Positions 22,890 to 34,414 of a stretch of DNA of 64,000 bases are shown one piece after another. Source of the stretch: Parastagonospora avenae f. sp. tritici 18332-5. Lineage: Eukaryota; Ascomycota; Dothideomycetes; Pleosporales; Phaeosphaeriaceae. The stretch covers positions 24,917 through 88,916 of the forward strand of contig JAFJTR010000108.1 of NCBI GenBank assembly GCA_022559985.1, written 5' to 3'. Position numbers and translations under genes: made by a program. Every line of letters begins with the position of its first letter. The first letter of the stretch is position 1. The notes beneath the pieces are model-generated. The model searched no databases, had not been told where the DNA came from, and saw nothing but the letters and a program-made list of their open reading frames with translations.

Positions 22890-25571
22890 ATGCATACATA
22901 CGACGTAGATCAAAAACATTCTCCCGGGATGACACGACACGATCGCGTTGCGTTCACTTCGATAGCACTGGATTCGAATTGGACGTTCAAGCAAGGCGGC
23001 CGGGACTCCACGGACGAATATCTACCAGCGAATGACTTGCCTACGGAGATATTTCGCGATCTTCTAAAGAACGGGAAGATCTCGGATCCATTTCAAGACC
23101 TCAACGAGCTATCTGTCCGCTGGGTTGGCGATAAAACATGGAAGTATCGCACGACGTTTACCGCACCAGCGAGCTACGAAAAGCCTGGCACAGTCACTCG
23201 CCTCAGGCTTGAGGGATTGGATACATTTGCTTCCGTTTATCTCAATGATGAGCGAATCTTGGAGTCCGATAATATGTTCGTAGAGCACTTCGTCGACGTC
23301 ACTGGCAAATTACAGCTTCAAAGCAACATTCTCGAGATCGTCTTTGATTCTGCACGCAAGAAAGGTCTTGAGCTTGTGAAGGAGCACAAGAACCACCGCT
23401 TCATTGTCCATCAGACTGAAATCTCGCGAGGACCTGTTCGAAAAGCACAGTATCAGTGGGGCTGGGACTGGGGTCCAATACTCATGAGCTGCGGACCATG
23501 GAAGCCAATCTCGCTGGAAAACTTCGTGTGCGAGATCAGGGATCTCTCGTCACAATATGAGCTGTCCTCAGACCTCAGGTCAGCACGTCTGACAACGAGC
23601 GTTTTGTGGTCTGGACCTCTCGAATGTGTTCTCTTTACCATCGTAGAAAAGGGTACAAATGCAGAAATTGCTAGCAAATTCGTCATCCCACACGAGAGTG
23701 ACATGTCAGTCGCTGTCAGTGCAAGCTTCGAGCTTGACGACATTGCTTTGTGGTGGCCTCGTGGATATGGATCGCAAGCCATGTACACTGTACGCGCTGA
23801 AGCACGCGCGAAAGGGCCAAGCGCAACCACTCTGCATACCTGCTCTCATACCTTCGGATTTCGGAAGGTGGAGCTGGTCCAAGAACCTGACTCCGATGGA
23901 ACGTCTTTCTATTTCCGAATCAACAACGTCGACATCTTCACCGGCGGTTCTTGCTGGATCCCAGCCGACTCTTTCCTTACGCGCATCGGTGATGAGAGCT
24001 ACAGGTCCTGGGTAGAGCTTGTCGCTGAGGGCAATCAGAACATGCTTCGTGTATGGGGCGGTGGTATATACGAAGCTGATGCATTCTACGAAGCAGCGGA
24101 TGAATTGGGCATCATGATCTGGCAAGACTTCATGTTCGCGTGTGCTAGCTATCCAGCCTACCCAGAGTATCTGGAAAGTGTGGAACATGAAGCAAGACAA
24201 AGCGTGCGCAGACTCCGCCATCACCCGAGTCTGGTCATTTGGGCCGGCAACAATGAGGACTATCAGATCGTCGAGCGTTACGGGCTGCAGTACGACTTCG
24301 AGAACAAGGACCCACAGGCATGGCTTGAGTCTGAATTCCCTGCTCGATACATCTATGAGCACTTGCTACCTAATATCATCAAAGAAGAATGTCCGAGCAT
24401 ACCTTATCATCCTAGCTCACCCTTTGGCAACGGAAAAACCACGACACTCAAAGTGGACCCAACCGTTGGCGATGTTCATCAATGGAACGTCTGGAACGGT
24501 ACCGCGGAGCCATACCAACGCCTACCCGAAATGGGCGGCCGCTTTGTATCCGAGTTTGGTATCGAAGCTTATCCGCATGTTTCTACACTCGAAAATTGTA
24601 TCACCGAAGGGCAAGAGCGCGCACCAGGATCCATAGCCATGGACTTTCGGAACAAAGCTGTTGGCCACGAGCGCAGGTTCATGTCCTACGTGCCGGAAAA
24701 TTTTCGCATGCGACACGACCTTGAAGGCTTCGCGCACCTCACACAAGTGATGCAAGCAGATGCGATGTCATGGGCCTACAAAGGCTGGCGTCGACAGTGG
24801 GGTACTACAAAGAAGCGAAAGTGTGGTGGAGTGCTGGTATGGCAGTTGAATGATTGCTGGCCAACCATCTCCTGGGCAGTTGTTGACTACAATCTTGTAC
24901 TCAAGCCAGCATTCTATGCGATCAAACGAGCTATGAAGTCAGTGACGATTGGTGTGCAGCGCAAGTTTAGGCCATGGACAATGCGACCTGCCGATGAGTT
25001 GTGGCAGCGCGATACTGGTCATATTGACATGCAAAATCTCTGGCGCAATGGAGAGTTTGATTTGTGGGTCACTAATGGCACGAGAGAGGAGCTGAAAGGG
25101 GAGATTGTTGTCAGGTGCTTCTCCATCCGTACGGGTGAAACGATCCGAACCTTGTCGAAGCAAGACGTCCTCATCATCCCGAATGGTACTGTGGAGATTT
25201 TCAAAGACTATGTCTTTGTTGCTGAGGAAGTACAAGGAGCAAATGAGCCGTTCAAATTAGCTGATGCTGATCCGTATGTCGTCCAGGCGGTGCTCTACAT
25301 CGACGGAGTATGCATAGCCAGCGATACCGCTTGGCCAGATCCGATCAAGTATCTAAACTTTGACGATCGGCAATTGGACGTACGGTGCCATGAAGACGGT
25401 TCAAACATAGTGCTCACTGCGGCCAAGCCGATTAAAGGCTTTGTGTTTGGTGAGAGGAAGGGAACGAAGTTGAGTGATAACGGTTTCGACATAATGCCAC
25501 ACGATTCAAAAGAAGTCGTGGTGAGAGGGTGTGTGGCGCAGGATTTGAAATGGTTATATATTGGAATGTAG
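22890..25571 (+). CDS. mndB: Beta-mannosidase B, glycoside hydrolase family 2
   Basis: Single exon, 893 aa, slightly longer than usual for fungal intracellular beta-mannosidases. It releases mannose from the non-reducing ends of beta-1,4-mannosides (final step of mannan and N-glycan core breakdown). The N-terminal jelly-roll sugar-binding domain holds WKYRTTF and the QYQWGWDWGP signature near residue 190. Immunoglobulin-like domains follow, then the TIM barrel. The acid/base Glu456 lies in VIWAGNNEDYQ and the nucleophile Glu555 in GGRFVSEFGIEAYPH. There is no signal peptide, so the enzyme is probably cytosolic, acting on imported manno-oligosaccharides. The first ATG (22890) gives a 13-residue extension before the second Met. 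Either could be used. The gene is intact, and its 3' end lies 31 bp from that of the convergent F-box gene. Confidence 0.95.
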   Translation: MHTYDVDQKHSPGMTRHDRVAFTSIALDSNWTFKQGGRDSTDEYLPANDLPTEIFRDLLKNGKISDPFQDLNELSVRWVGDKTWKYRTTFTAPASYEKPGTVTRLRLEGLDTFASVYLNDERILESDNMFVEHFVDVTGKLQLQSNILEIVFDSARKKGLELVKEHKNHRFIVHQTEISRGPVRKAQYQWGWDWGPILMSCGPWKPISLENFVCEIRDLSSQYELSSDLRSARLTTSVLWSGPLECVLFTIVEKGTNAEIASKFVIPHESDMSVAVSASFELDDIALWWPRGYGSQAMYTVRAEARAKGPSATTLHTCSHTFGFRKVELVQEPDSDGTSFYFRINNVDIFTGGSCWIPADSFLTRIGDESYRSWVELVAEGNQNMLRVWGGGIYEADAFYEAADELGIMIWQDFMFACASYPAYPEYLESVEHEARQSVRRLRHHPSLVIWAGNNEDYQIVERYGLQYDFENKDPQAWLESEFPARYIYEHLLPNIIKEECPSIPYHPSSPFGNGKTTTLKVDPTVGDVHQWNVWNGTAEPYQRLPEMGGRFVSEFGIEAYPHVSTLENCITEGQERAPGSIAMDFRNKAVGHERRFMSYVPENFRMRHDLEGFAHLTQVMQADAMSWAYKGWRRQWGTTKKRKCGGVLVWQLNDCWPTISWAVVDYNLVLKPAFYAIKRAMKSVTIGVQRKFRPWTMRPADELWQRDTGHIDMQNLWRNGEFDLWVTNGTREELKGEIVVRCFSIRTGETIRTLSKQDVLIIPNGTVEIFKDYVFVAEEVQGANEPFKLADADPYVVQAVLYIDGVCIASDTAWPDPIKYLNFDDRQLDVRCHEDGSNIVLTAAKPIKGFVFGERKGTKLSDNGFDIMPHDSKEVVVRGCVAQDLKWLYIGM

Positions 25572-25602
25572 TCCTACTTGTTGAAAGTTGACAGCGTAGA
25601 AA

Positions 25603-27205
25603 CTACCCATGCCAATGCTCCAGATGCTCTTCCTCAGAATCACTCATGTCATCATCGCCAACAGTTCTGTCACATATCTTCCAAAACGCAGTCGGTCCGG
25701 CGGGGCCATGAGGGTCGAGGTCTTTGTCGAACCACGTTCCAATGACTCCTCTTTGTGATCGTATGCCACCGACCTGAATGCCTTCGCTTCGCCATCGCTC
25801 CTCTCCGCTGTCACAAGTCAGTAATACTCAGCCTCTATGACCATTGTCGAATAAAGTTTGCTTACCCGTAGAACACTGATATAGTCTCCCATCGCACTTC
25901 ACCCTCGGGTGTCAATCGTACAGATCCTCTGATCTTGGAGTTTGCATTTGGATCCCATGCTGCATCGACAGATCTTGACTTGCCGCCAAAATAGACGACT
26001 GGTAGGTCTGGGTTATCAAAACGACCGGCAGATTTGACTTCTGTCACTTGCAAGTCCATCATGATGTGCCGGATTGCTTCGTCAGTGTCTAGGGGATCTC
26101 GAGGTTCATCGGATGGGTGTCGAAGTGCGTCTTCGCTGAAGTTGAAGGCAAAGAGATCATTGTAGTCCAAGAAGCACACAATCTGTTGCTTGGTCAGCGA
26201 CCTTCCCATCAAGTCTGGGCGCTGTCATTGACATACTCGTGACCAGATTCCTGATACATTATACGGATCCTTTAGCATCAGCGGAACATCTGGCTCGTAT
26301 AACAGCTTCGTTGAGTACTCTGGCATAAATTTTGCGCGTTCCGGTACCACGCCTTCGAGTACGTCCTTCCAGGGCGGGGAAAATCTCGGTAGGTACCTTC
26401 TACAACACAGACCGGCATTGTAGCTCAGAATGATCATCAGACTCTCAATCATCTCCCAGTCGACCCTCATACTCCCATCATCACGATATGGGCCCCATTT
26501 GGTATTATCAGTGTAGTTTCTCAGATCATATACTTTCGACCTTGCGAAAGGATGTGTTGACAGAACGCGGTTCCCAGTGTTCGATGCCGGAATGCCATAA
26601 AGGCAGTGCAATTTGGCACTCAGTTGCCGCCCTTCCTCGTCGTTGGCGGGCTTCTGCAATTCATTCCCTGCTCGCGAATACAGCGATGATCGACACAGGA
26701 AGGCATTGCGATTTTGCGAAATGTGTAGGAACAGTTTTGCGATCTTGTCTTGGTTGGCTGAGTTGCCGAACTGGTCCTTTGATGCGGTGGCAATCAACTG
26801 GTTCACAGTCTCGCCAACGAATGTGAACTCATCACGCTGGCGAGTAATCAGCCTCACGGTTCCTTAAATATACATTGATCCTACCTTCAGATCGTTATTA
26901 GCGGACTCCAAGGTCTTTTGACATCGGATGAGCTTCTGAAGTTCTGGCACCCAGTCAGGTTCCGGATCTGTCGGCCTGCGTCGCGGATCGTCCTATGCAC
27001 ATATTAGCCTTGGTTATTGCCTGCTGCGAACCCACAAGAGCCATACAAAGTTGCGTAAGTAATGCCACTTGTACAGCCTTGTGTTCTCTTTAATGAATTT
27101 GTTAAATCCTGATGATGTTTGTGCTACACATGCAAGGTCCTCGGCATTGATCTCTTCCAAGATGCGAATGAGGACGTCGTAGCAGAGATCGAGGAGTTCA
27201 GTCAT
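25603..27205 (-). CDS. F-box protein with conserved fungal C-terminal module
   Basis: Five exons: 27205-27047, 26992-26885, 26836-26237, 26182-25866 and 25807-25603, giving 462 aa. All four introns (48 to 58 nt) have GT-AG ends and keep phase. The N-terminus is an F-box (LLDLCYDVLIRILEEINAEDLACVAQTS), which would bind Skp1 in an SCF ubiquitin ligase. The middle contains KVYDLRNYTDNTKWGPYRDDGS and the SLMIILSYN segment. The last exon carries GEERWRSEGIQVGGIRSQRG and GTWFDKDLDPHGPAGPTAFW, conserved in many fungal F-box proteins of this type and probably the substrate-binding part. The intron before the last exon must be spliced as GG|GTAAGC...ACAG|C to keep that motif in frame. Target unknown. 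Confidence 0.88.
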
Positions 27206-28871
27206 CGTATTAACTCATAGAGTTGTAGTTAGCGACAATAATCAACAGAAAAAATAGCTCGACATGTGGTGTTGCGAGTATGCAGGTGTAATGTCGATGT
27301 CGTGATGCACATGAGCGGGGCTTACTTAGTGCGGAGATAAGGGACTCGCCGGCTGATTAATGCCGTTGGTGACTCTTTCGTCCCCTTCCGGCTCGCCACA
27401 TCGCCCGCACGACACATGGTCGATGTATGCGCGCGCACATTTGCATTGCTTAAAGAAAGTACTGAATCCAATCTTGTCATGAGAAAGCCGTAATTGGTTC
27501 TGTAGACAATCTTGAAGGTCTCATTGCAGACATGCACCAGGCATTCATCTTTCAATGACAGGAGCAAAATTTAAGTGCATATTGCTGGTATAACAAATGC
27601 GTCTGCTAGCTACGGAATGGTCTCATGTACCTTTTCTTCACAACGCCTCTTTTCCCGTTTTCCAGTATCTTTCGGGTGTTGCCATACGTACAGTCAGCTT
27701 GACCGCGATACCCCGCTTCGTTACCAAGGTACATGTTCAGCGGCTTGCATCGATGCCAGAAACAAAGGTCAGCTCGGTGAACCTTTAGATCTCCACCAGC
27801 AGTACTTGATACAGTCCTGTATTCCCTCGTGGTCTGAGCTTCTGGGCCCTCCTATGAGGGTGAGCCTGTTGTGCAGTTGGCGACTTCCGGTCATGAGGAA
27901 GGTACGTCGCTGTACGCCACGATAATCATATAGATGAACGATCGCCAACATACACGAGGATGCTACTGGCTCGCAGCAAATACTTAAGGCCTTCAATTGT
28001 CCAGGAAGATGCCACTGTCAATCTAGCAAACAGTGTCATGTAGCTATTCTTCTTCGATCAGCTGCACAACATCTTTTGCGCGCACCTTATTTTTCGTAAT
28101 AGCATTTCCCCGCTATGAACAGCATTCACTGTTTGGTAGGCTCGATTGAGACAATGATTTTATAGCCCCAAGGCACGTCCACTAACTCGGGGTTCTACGG
28201 CCGGGTTCACCGACCTGAAATCGAAATCTCATAGTTAATGTTACAATGTATCGACTTACAACCGGAACAAGTCTCATTAACTACCCCAGTTGGTCATCTG
28301 CTGCGCTTCACTGCTCGCCCGGAGGCGAGTTCTCTTCGCCTTCGCTAAAGAGTATGAATTTGCGGCTCTACAAAGCGTTGCTTCCAGGTTGCTTCCAGAA
28401 GAGCATCAGCTGACAATAAGACCAGGATTGTCACTTCGTGAATTATATTGCTGTAATCCAGACGGACCGGGTTTACATGAATCTTACAACGTGCAGTGAT
28501 GAGGCTCAACTTCGGTCGCACTTTCGCCAGGGTGCCTCGTCTAGTTGCATTTTGCCGACGTCTTCTCGACCAATGTTTATGCTGCCGCAGCAGGAATTAT
28601 ACAACATGTGGTAAGTGGCTAAAATCCCTTGTGTTTCGCGAAAGGAATTTAATATAAAAACAAGATCTACATATACCTCATCGACCCCGAACTTTGGAGA
28701 CGCACTTTCTTTTGTGGAGCAGCCAACGACAAAGTAGACTAAGTCATAAACCATGACGGTGCTATAGGGCAAGGAACATGGCTGCTTGGGTGGTACAAAA
28801 GGCGATGCAAATCCGCTCGTCAATGAAATTGTCAGCTTCCATCGTATTGATAGACGGCATCACTGCTGAAC
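27206..28871. other. Intergenic stretch between F-box and GH12 genes
   Basis: A divergent promoter region of about 1.7 kb. ORFs of 60-116 codons on both strands show no motif or splice-supported extension. No repeat stands out. Confidence 0.5.
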
Positions 28872-29846
28872 ATGAAGGCCTCAATTGCTCTTTTTGCGAC
28901 GCTCCTGTCGGCGGCATATGCCAGCCCTGCCGCACAACGTGAGTCCTCGAGGCGAACTCAGTCTCCACAACTCTAGTTCTAACAAAGTTTGTAGCCGCAT
29001 TCGCAGGAACGCCTACCGTTCGCCAAGAGGGATCAGCTGTCCAGGCTCAAGTCAGTCTCTGCACTCAGTATGCCTACCACGCAGAAGCCGGTTACGAAAT
29101 CTTAAACAACCTTTGGGGCAAAGACACTGCCACCTCGGGCTCGCAGTGCACCTACTTCGATGGCACTACCGGATCCGGTATCAAGTGGAGCACTGACTGG
29201 ACCTGGGCTGGCGGTCAGGACAACGTCAAGAGTTATGCGTATGCTGGACGCATCTTGACCAAGGGCCAAATTGTCAGTAAAGTGAAGAGCATGCCCACGA
29301 CGATCCAGTGGAAGTATGATGTGAACACCATGCGCTGCAATGTCGCATACGATGTCTTCACTGCGGCGGACCCCAACCATGTCAACAGCAGCGGCGACTA
29401 CGAGTTGATGATTTGGTGAGTACCATAGCTACCTTCTGCCCTAAAATTTCGGTCCCAATGACTACTCCAAGGCTCGGTCGTTACGGCGGCGTATGGCCCA
29501 TTAGTCAGTCCGGTGCCAAGATCGCATCCGTCACCATCGCCGGGTACAAATTCGATTTGTACTTTGGTTACAACGGATCGATGAAGGTGTACAGCTTCCT
29601 CACCCCGACACCAGAGAGCCCATACACTACCTTCAACGCCGATGTCAAGTTGTTCTTCGACTACTTGACCCAGAATCAGGGATACCCCGCAAGCACACAG
29701 AACTTGATTGGTAAGTAAGACAGCAAGGTCGTAGAGGGATTGTGGCTAATGTCATGTTTGTAGTCTACCAGATCGGCACTGAAGCATTCACTGGAGGACC
29801 AGCCAAGTTCACCGTGGATCAATTCAGTGCGAACGTCAACATGTAA
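28872..29846 (+). CDS. Secreted GH12 endoglucanase / xyloglucanase
   Basis: Four exons: 28872-28938, 28995-29415, 29472-29710 and 29764-29846, giving 269 aa. The introns (53-56 nt) are GTGAGT or GTAAGT with AG ends. It cleaves beta-1,4-glucan or xyloglucan backbones outside the cell. The signal peptide is MKASIALFATLLSAAYA. The mature part shows the GH12 jelly-roll pattern: NNLWGKDTATSGSQC, then YELMIWLGRYGG with nucleophile Glu159, and IGTEAFTGGPAKFTVDQF with acid/base Glu249. Exon joins fall inside conserved motifs (Trp at the exon 2/3 join, Val at 3/4), which fixes the splice sites. Length is normal for the family apart from a moderate N-terminal spacer. Whether xyloglucan is preferred cannot be read with certainty. 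It converges with the TAP-like hydrolase gene 80 bp away. Confidence 0.93.
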
Positions 29847-29926
29847 GCGGTGTCGTGAAATCGGAATGGGAAAGCTTCTTGGCAACCAGTATGGTGGATG
29901 TACATAGGAACAACAATAGCGTCGTC

Positions 29927-31500
29927 TCACGATTTCGTGACCAGTCCATCCTTAGGTGCATTACCTGTGACCAAGTAATCACTAATGACCTTCTGCGTCT
30001 CTCCGCCCAGCAAGAAGCTCGTGTGTCCCGCGCCGTCTCGCGTCAAAAGCACCCGGTTATCCAGCTCATCCATCATACCTAATGCCCAAGTTAATCCACA
30101 GCTGGGATCCGCGACACTGTTTGCAAGCAATATTGTGGCCTTCGTCTTCACATCCAGCTTCTTGGGCGGGTTCTTGAGAGGTATCGGCCAGCCCAAACAA
30201 GCGTGTTGTAGAATCCAGCTTTGTGATGCACCGCGTGTCAAGGGGCTGAATTCAGTTGCCTGAGTCTCTTTTGCGCGGATAGCCGCCAACGTATTATCGT
30301 TGTGCGTCCAATCCAAACATCCAATACCGAGGAAAGCGAGATTTTGTGGAGAGTCGACGACCGTGGAGAGAGCTGTTGCATCGCCGCGACTAGCGTTATA
30401 TAGCGCGTCTGAGAGAACGCCCCAAGTGCTCCCGAAGTTTGGATTCCTACCAGCAAAGGTGAGGTATTGCTGTGCGTTGAAAGTCATCTCTTCAGCATTT
30501 ACATCCTTGTAGCAGTTCGTGCCGTTGCATTTTGATGCAGGAATGGGAGTCGCTGTGGCCTTTTCTAAAAGTGACTTCCAGAGCGCTTGTACATCTTGGC
30601 CCTTCAGCTTAGAGGATTCGTCCTTTGCAGCCCAGTCGAAGAACTTCTTGAGAACGAGCTCGTAAGTTGAGCTTTCGATTAGCGAATTCGCCGCTTCAGA
30701 CTGCGAGTGTTGTAGGATGCCATCTAATGCGAGCGTGCGGACATTGTTCGGGTACAAATCTGCGTATGTGTACCCTAGCTGCGAGCCGTAGGAGAGACCG
30801 AGGAAGTTGATGGGCTCGTTGCCCAGAGCGACTCGTATAGCTTCATGATCCTTTGCGGCGCTTGACGAATGTTAATTGTAGTTCGAACTGAGGGAGGCGC
30901 AAGTTACCTGATGGTGTCAAGATGCTCAAACAATGGCCCGGTGAGCTTGCGACACGACTCGCCGAGTCTTCTGTTCTTGTCTACCAACTTTTCATACTCC
31001 TCTTCGGTTTTGGGGAACAGTGAAACGCGCTCCGCATATATGGTATTGTCGCACTGAACTTGATGGCTCATTCCCACACCTCTAGGGTCCAGTCCGATGA
31101 TGTCAAAGCTGGCTCGTATTGTTTCGTCGAAGCCGGGCGCCCCAGGACCAAAGAAAGGTACAATCTCTGCTGCGCTTCCACCAGGTCCTCCAGGGTTAAC
31201 GAACAGACTACCAATTTTCTTTGTCGAGTTGGATGCGATCGCGGGAAGTTTGACCATCCCAAGAGTGAAATGCTCTCCACCAGGCTGGTTCCAGTCAATA
31301 GGCACAGAGAAGTTACCGCATTTCAGACTAGCACCGATCTCCTTGGGGCAGGTACTCCATTCGATGGTGGACTGAGTCTTGCTTGTGGAAAGAGCAGTCG
31401 AATCGCGTGACGTGATTGTGGGCAGAGCGGAAGTCGTCGTCAGCAATAATATTGTACAAAGCGGGGTTGTCAAGCGACTTGACTGTGTGAACCGGGTCAT
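29927..31500 (-). CDS. Secreted alpha/beta hydrolase, TAP-like (tripeptidyl aminopeptidase type)
   Basis: Two exons: 31500-30908 and 30860-29927, with a 47-nt intron, giving 508 aa. The signal peptide ends near residue 26 (LLLTTTSALP). The oxyanion-side motif VNPGGPGGSA and DPRGVGMS are typical of the Mycobacterium/Streptomyces tripeptidyl-aminopeptidase-like group. The join creates AAKDHEAIRVALGNEPINFL and the nucleophile elbow GLSYGS (Ser221). The C-terminal TAP-like domain has ADPSCGLTWA (probable Asp) and DGAGHTSF (catalytic His). Probably removes short peptides or hydrolyses esters outside the cell. The natural substrate cannot be told. A TATA-like GTATAAAG lies 77 nt upstream of the ATG. 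Confidence 0.9.
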
Positions 31501-32031
31501 CTTGATTAGCAGCGAGCAAGAATACGCGACAAATGAATGAGACGTGAACGGTGAAACTGTGAGATCCTCGAACGTGCTTTATACCAAGTACTGCAAGCAT
31601 CAGGGACACATTCCGCGCGACATGAAAGCAAGCAAGCCCATGGCAAGACGGTCAGAGCTGGACTATTCTTGGAGGTCAGTGCCTCCGCACAACTGTTGCG
31701 CCAACGACAAGACCACCAACACGACGTGTTCTGCATATATCGGTCGCACCCCCTTTGTTTTGGTCCGTGAAGTGAAATGATGGTTCATGGGTTCCGGGGC
31801 TTTTGCGGGGAACAGACGCCGAAACGACAACGTCGTCTAACTTTCTAGAGTTTCTGATTCGCGCTTATTCCTCATAGAGTTCGGGTGAGCTGCCGTGAGC
31901 CTGGGAAGCTGACAATATATCCTGGAGCAATAACGTGCAGGCCCGAATGCCGGGAATGACCTTTCTCTAACTTAGAGCCGCAACGGGAATAGCGCTGATT
32001 GCTTAGTGAAGCTTGTCTCATTTTATCTCAT
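31501..32031. other. Intergenic stretch
   Basis: Upstream region of the minus-strand TAP-like hydrolase and downstream region of the minus-strand DUF4267 gene. Apart from the TATA-like site listed separately, I see no feature. Confidence 0.5.
31577..31584 (-). promoter_or_regulatory. TATA-like element of the TAP-like hydrolase gene
   Basis: GTATAAAG on the minus strand, 77 nt before the ATG at 31500, a usual TATA distance for a fungal gene with a short leader. Judged from sequence only. Confidence 0.45.
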
Positions 32032-32514
32032 CTACCACAAGGGGTCATTCCGTCCCCAGTACAATAGACTGCCACCAACAACGAGACTGTTGAATATTCC
32101 AATATAATGGCCCACGATCTTATCTTTGACGCCATATGCCTGCACGATGACGGTGTCTGCGACTGTCGCTACCAGACCTGCCAGCACGGCGACACCAAGA
32201 CTCCTTCGGTCTCGCAGTACTAACCCAAACGTCAACAAGAGGACCCCATTTTGCACATTGCGCGCTGCGATTGCTGCGACCAATGCTTTCTTCGTCTGTT
32301 GTTCGGCCTCGGACGATGGAACGTTCGTGTTGGATTTCGTTGACGTCGACGCGCTGCTCGAAGCAGGCGCGTCAAAGATGGGAAGACCGTAGCCATTAGC
32401 GAAGAAGGCGGGATTGCGCAAGCCGATGATGCCAAACGGAAGCAGTTCGAGAGTTCCGATGATGAGCGCGAGGCATTCCGCTGGCGGAGGGAGATGATAG
32501 AAAAGGTTGGACAT
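32032..32514 (-). CDS. DUF4267 small membrane protein
   Basis: Single exon, 160 aa. Three to four hydrophobic segments can be seen: LALIIGTLELLPFGIIGL near residues 14-31, NGVLLLTFGLVL, LGVAVLAGLVATVADTVIV, and GIFNSLVVGGSLLYW near the C-terminus. The LRNPAFFANGYGLP stretch after the first helix and the KALVAAIAARNVQNG before the second match the DUF4267 pattern of fungal membrane proteins. A Ser/Thr-rich loop (residues 50-70) is variable. Function unknown. The start codon is the only ATG before the first helix. Confidence 0.82.
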   Translation of the reverse strand: MSNLFYHLPPPAECLALIIGTLELLPFGIIGLRNPAFFANGYGLPIFDAPASSSASTSTKSNTNVPSSEAEQQTKKALVAAIAARNVQNGVLLLTFGLVLRDRRSLGVAVLAGLVATVADTVIVQAYGVKDKIVGHYIGIFNSLVVGGSLLYWGRNDPLW

Positions 32515-33000
32515 GATTTTCAGAGCGCGACGTTTGATTTGATCAGCAGCGACTACGAAGAAGAACAGACACGAGACAGCTTTGCTCTTCTATATCCATA
32601 CCGATGTCAAAATAGTAGAGCGTCATGTTGAACCTTCACGCACCACGATGCACGAATCGGACTTCCTCGGGCTTTGATTGGCGGCGTCACGCCAATCTGC
32701 GGACTTCGGAAGTGGGGAGAAGCCATCACACAACAACTCCACTCCATCGTTCGCATCATCAACATCACGTAGGTGAGACTCGATGTCGCTTTACGCGGTT
32801 TCGAAGGCGCTTGATTTCTGCGTTAAGACAATAGGATTTTTGGTATAATGCTAATTTCAGTCTCGTGTATATTGGGGCGTAGTCACGACAAGATGTTCCT
32901 GGAGATGACTTTTACGCTGCAGGACTCAATTGTATGTCGCAGTCGAGCGCATAGATGATTGTAGAAACGTCGCCATCCCGGGTCTTCGCTTTCAAGCACG
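32515..33000. other. Divergent promoter region
   Basis: 486 bp between the starts of the DUF4267 gene (minus) and the LPAEIR protein gene (plus). No ORF with support. Confidence 0.5.
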
Positions 33001-34018
33001 ATGGACCCCAACAATTTGCCCAGTCGACCTTTACTAACTTCTAAGGCTGCTCTCGATGACATGTGAGCTACAAGTACACTCCACATCAAACGATCTCACT
33101 GACATTCTTAGAACTCGTCTAAACGCAGTTCAATCTCCACTCCTCCGCCTCCCAGCAGAAATCCGCCTTGAAATCTGGACTCTACTCCACGCAAAAGTTT
33201 CCCACCCCGAACCCCACGAGCTCCTCGACGCGCGAGATACCTACGGTCTCGAAGGCTCGCGATGCGATGACCATCGAGACTGCCTTAAAAAGGTGCCCAG
33301 AAACACCGTCATCAACGTCGGCGGCTACGCATGGCCCTCGCGAGTAAAGACACGGCTTTGCAAGTCGCACAAACTCGCCTACAACGTCTGCACCCCGAAG
33401 CCAGGACGCACGTGTAGCTGGGGCACCTACTACCATCCACGCCGCCTTGGACACCCCATCGTATGTAAACAGTACTGGGCACAAACGACGGCTTTGTTTT
33501 ACTAGAGCAGTGCCTGGGTGTTCCACACGCAGTAGGATCTATGCCTGCTCATCAAGTCCAAACAAGCCTGCATCTCACGCATCCGTCGCATCGTCGTATT
33601 CTGCCCCAAAGCCGAGACGCTGCTGCGCCTCTGCCATGTGTGGCAGAACGCACTGACATGGCCGATGCTCCGCCACTTTGAGAGTCTGCGGGGCGTGGAA
33701 GTGAGTCTCTCGCTGTATTCGGGTGGACGTGGATGGCGGAGGAAACTGGATCTCATGAACGATAGGGAGTGGAAGAAGATGGGTTTGCCGCTTATGAGTC
33801 GTGCGTTTCAGCAGCATCGGTTGGATCAAAGATTGACCAGGGTGTGTACGAGTCGGACTTGCGAGCGGACGGAGGCGGAGAGTTGGGATGGGACGATGAG
33901 GAGCTTGATGTTGGAGCATGTGCCACTTGGGCAGAGTGGGCTTGTGAGGGAGAGGAAGAAAATGGAGAAAGAGACGAAAAGGGCAAGGAAGATGGAGAAG
34001 TGTAGTGCAGAAGGCTAG
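33001..34018 (+). pseudogene. F-box-like (LPAEIRLEIW) protein with two in-frame TAG codons or a retained-intron-like segment
   Basis: Exon 1 is 33001-33062 and exon 2 starts at 33112, with a 49-nt intron carrying CTGAC and TTAG. The join gives DITRLNAVQSPLLRLPAEIR, the usual opening of a large Dothideomycete family of unknown function. One frame runs to 34018 (323 codons) but has TAG at 33503-33505 (codon 152) and 33533-33535 (codon 162). The surrounding peptide (VCKQYWAQTTALFY, then SSAWVFHTQ, then DLCLLIKSKQ) still reads like conserved family sequence, so both TAGs look like former CAG. Alternatively, both stops lie inside a 75-nt segment (33461-33535) that begins GTATGT and ends TAG. Its removal would keep the frame, making an exitron-like intron. 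The Lys/Glu-rich end may be disordered. Confidence 0.65.
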
Positions 34019-34414
34019 ATGATATCTCGTCACAAACGCGCCGTCTTCTGGATGATCAGTTCCTACTGAATTGCTTATATCCCGCGAACTCGAAACGACG
34101 ATTTGGTATCCGAGTATGCTCAGCTGCCATCGGAATCACCATACATAAGCTTTCCCTTTGTTCCATTTATCTATGCAACATATAGTCGAGTATCCATGCC
34201 AAATCTATCCGGCGCCGCTAGTGACTAGCTCAGACAAGCCCTACATTGGGTACTTAGCCATCGCTATCTGCCTGGACCAAGATCTTACCGCCTAGAACCA
34301 AACTTTCCTCGACTTCATTCCTTACACTCAGATAGTACGCCCTCTCTTAACCATCCGCATTCTTCTCTACACCAAGCTCGCTTCATCCCCACTACCTCTC
34401 CCCACCACCTCACA
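34019..34414. other. Intergenic stretch
   Basis: 396 bp with a CT-rich tract and ACCACC before the next ATG, as is common in fungal promoters. No other feature seen. Confidence 0.45.
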
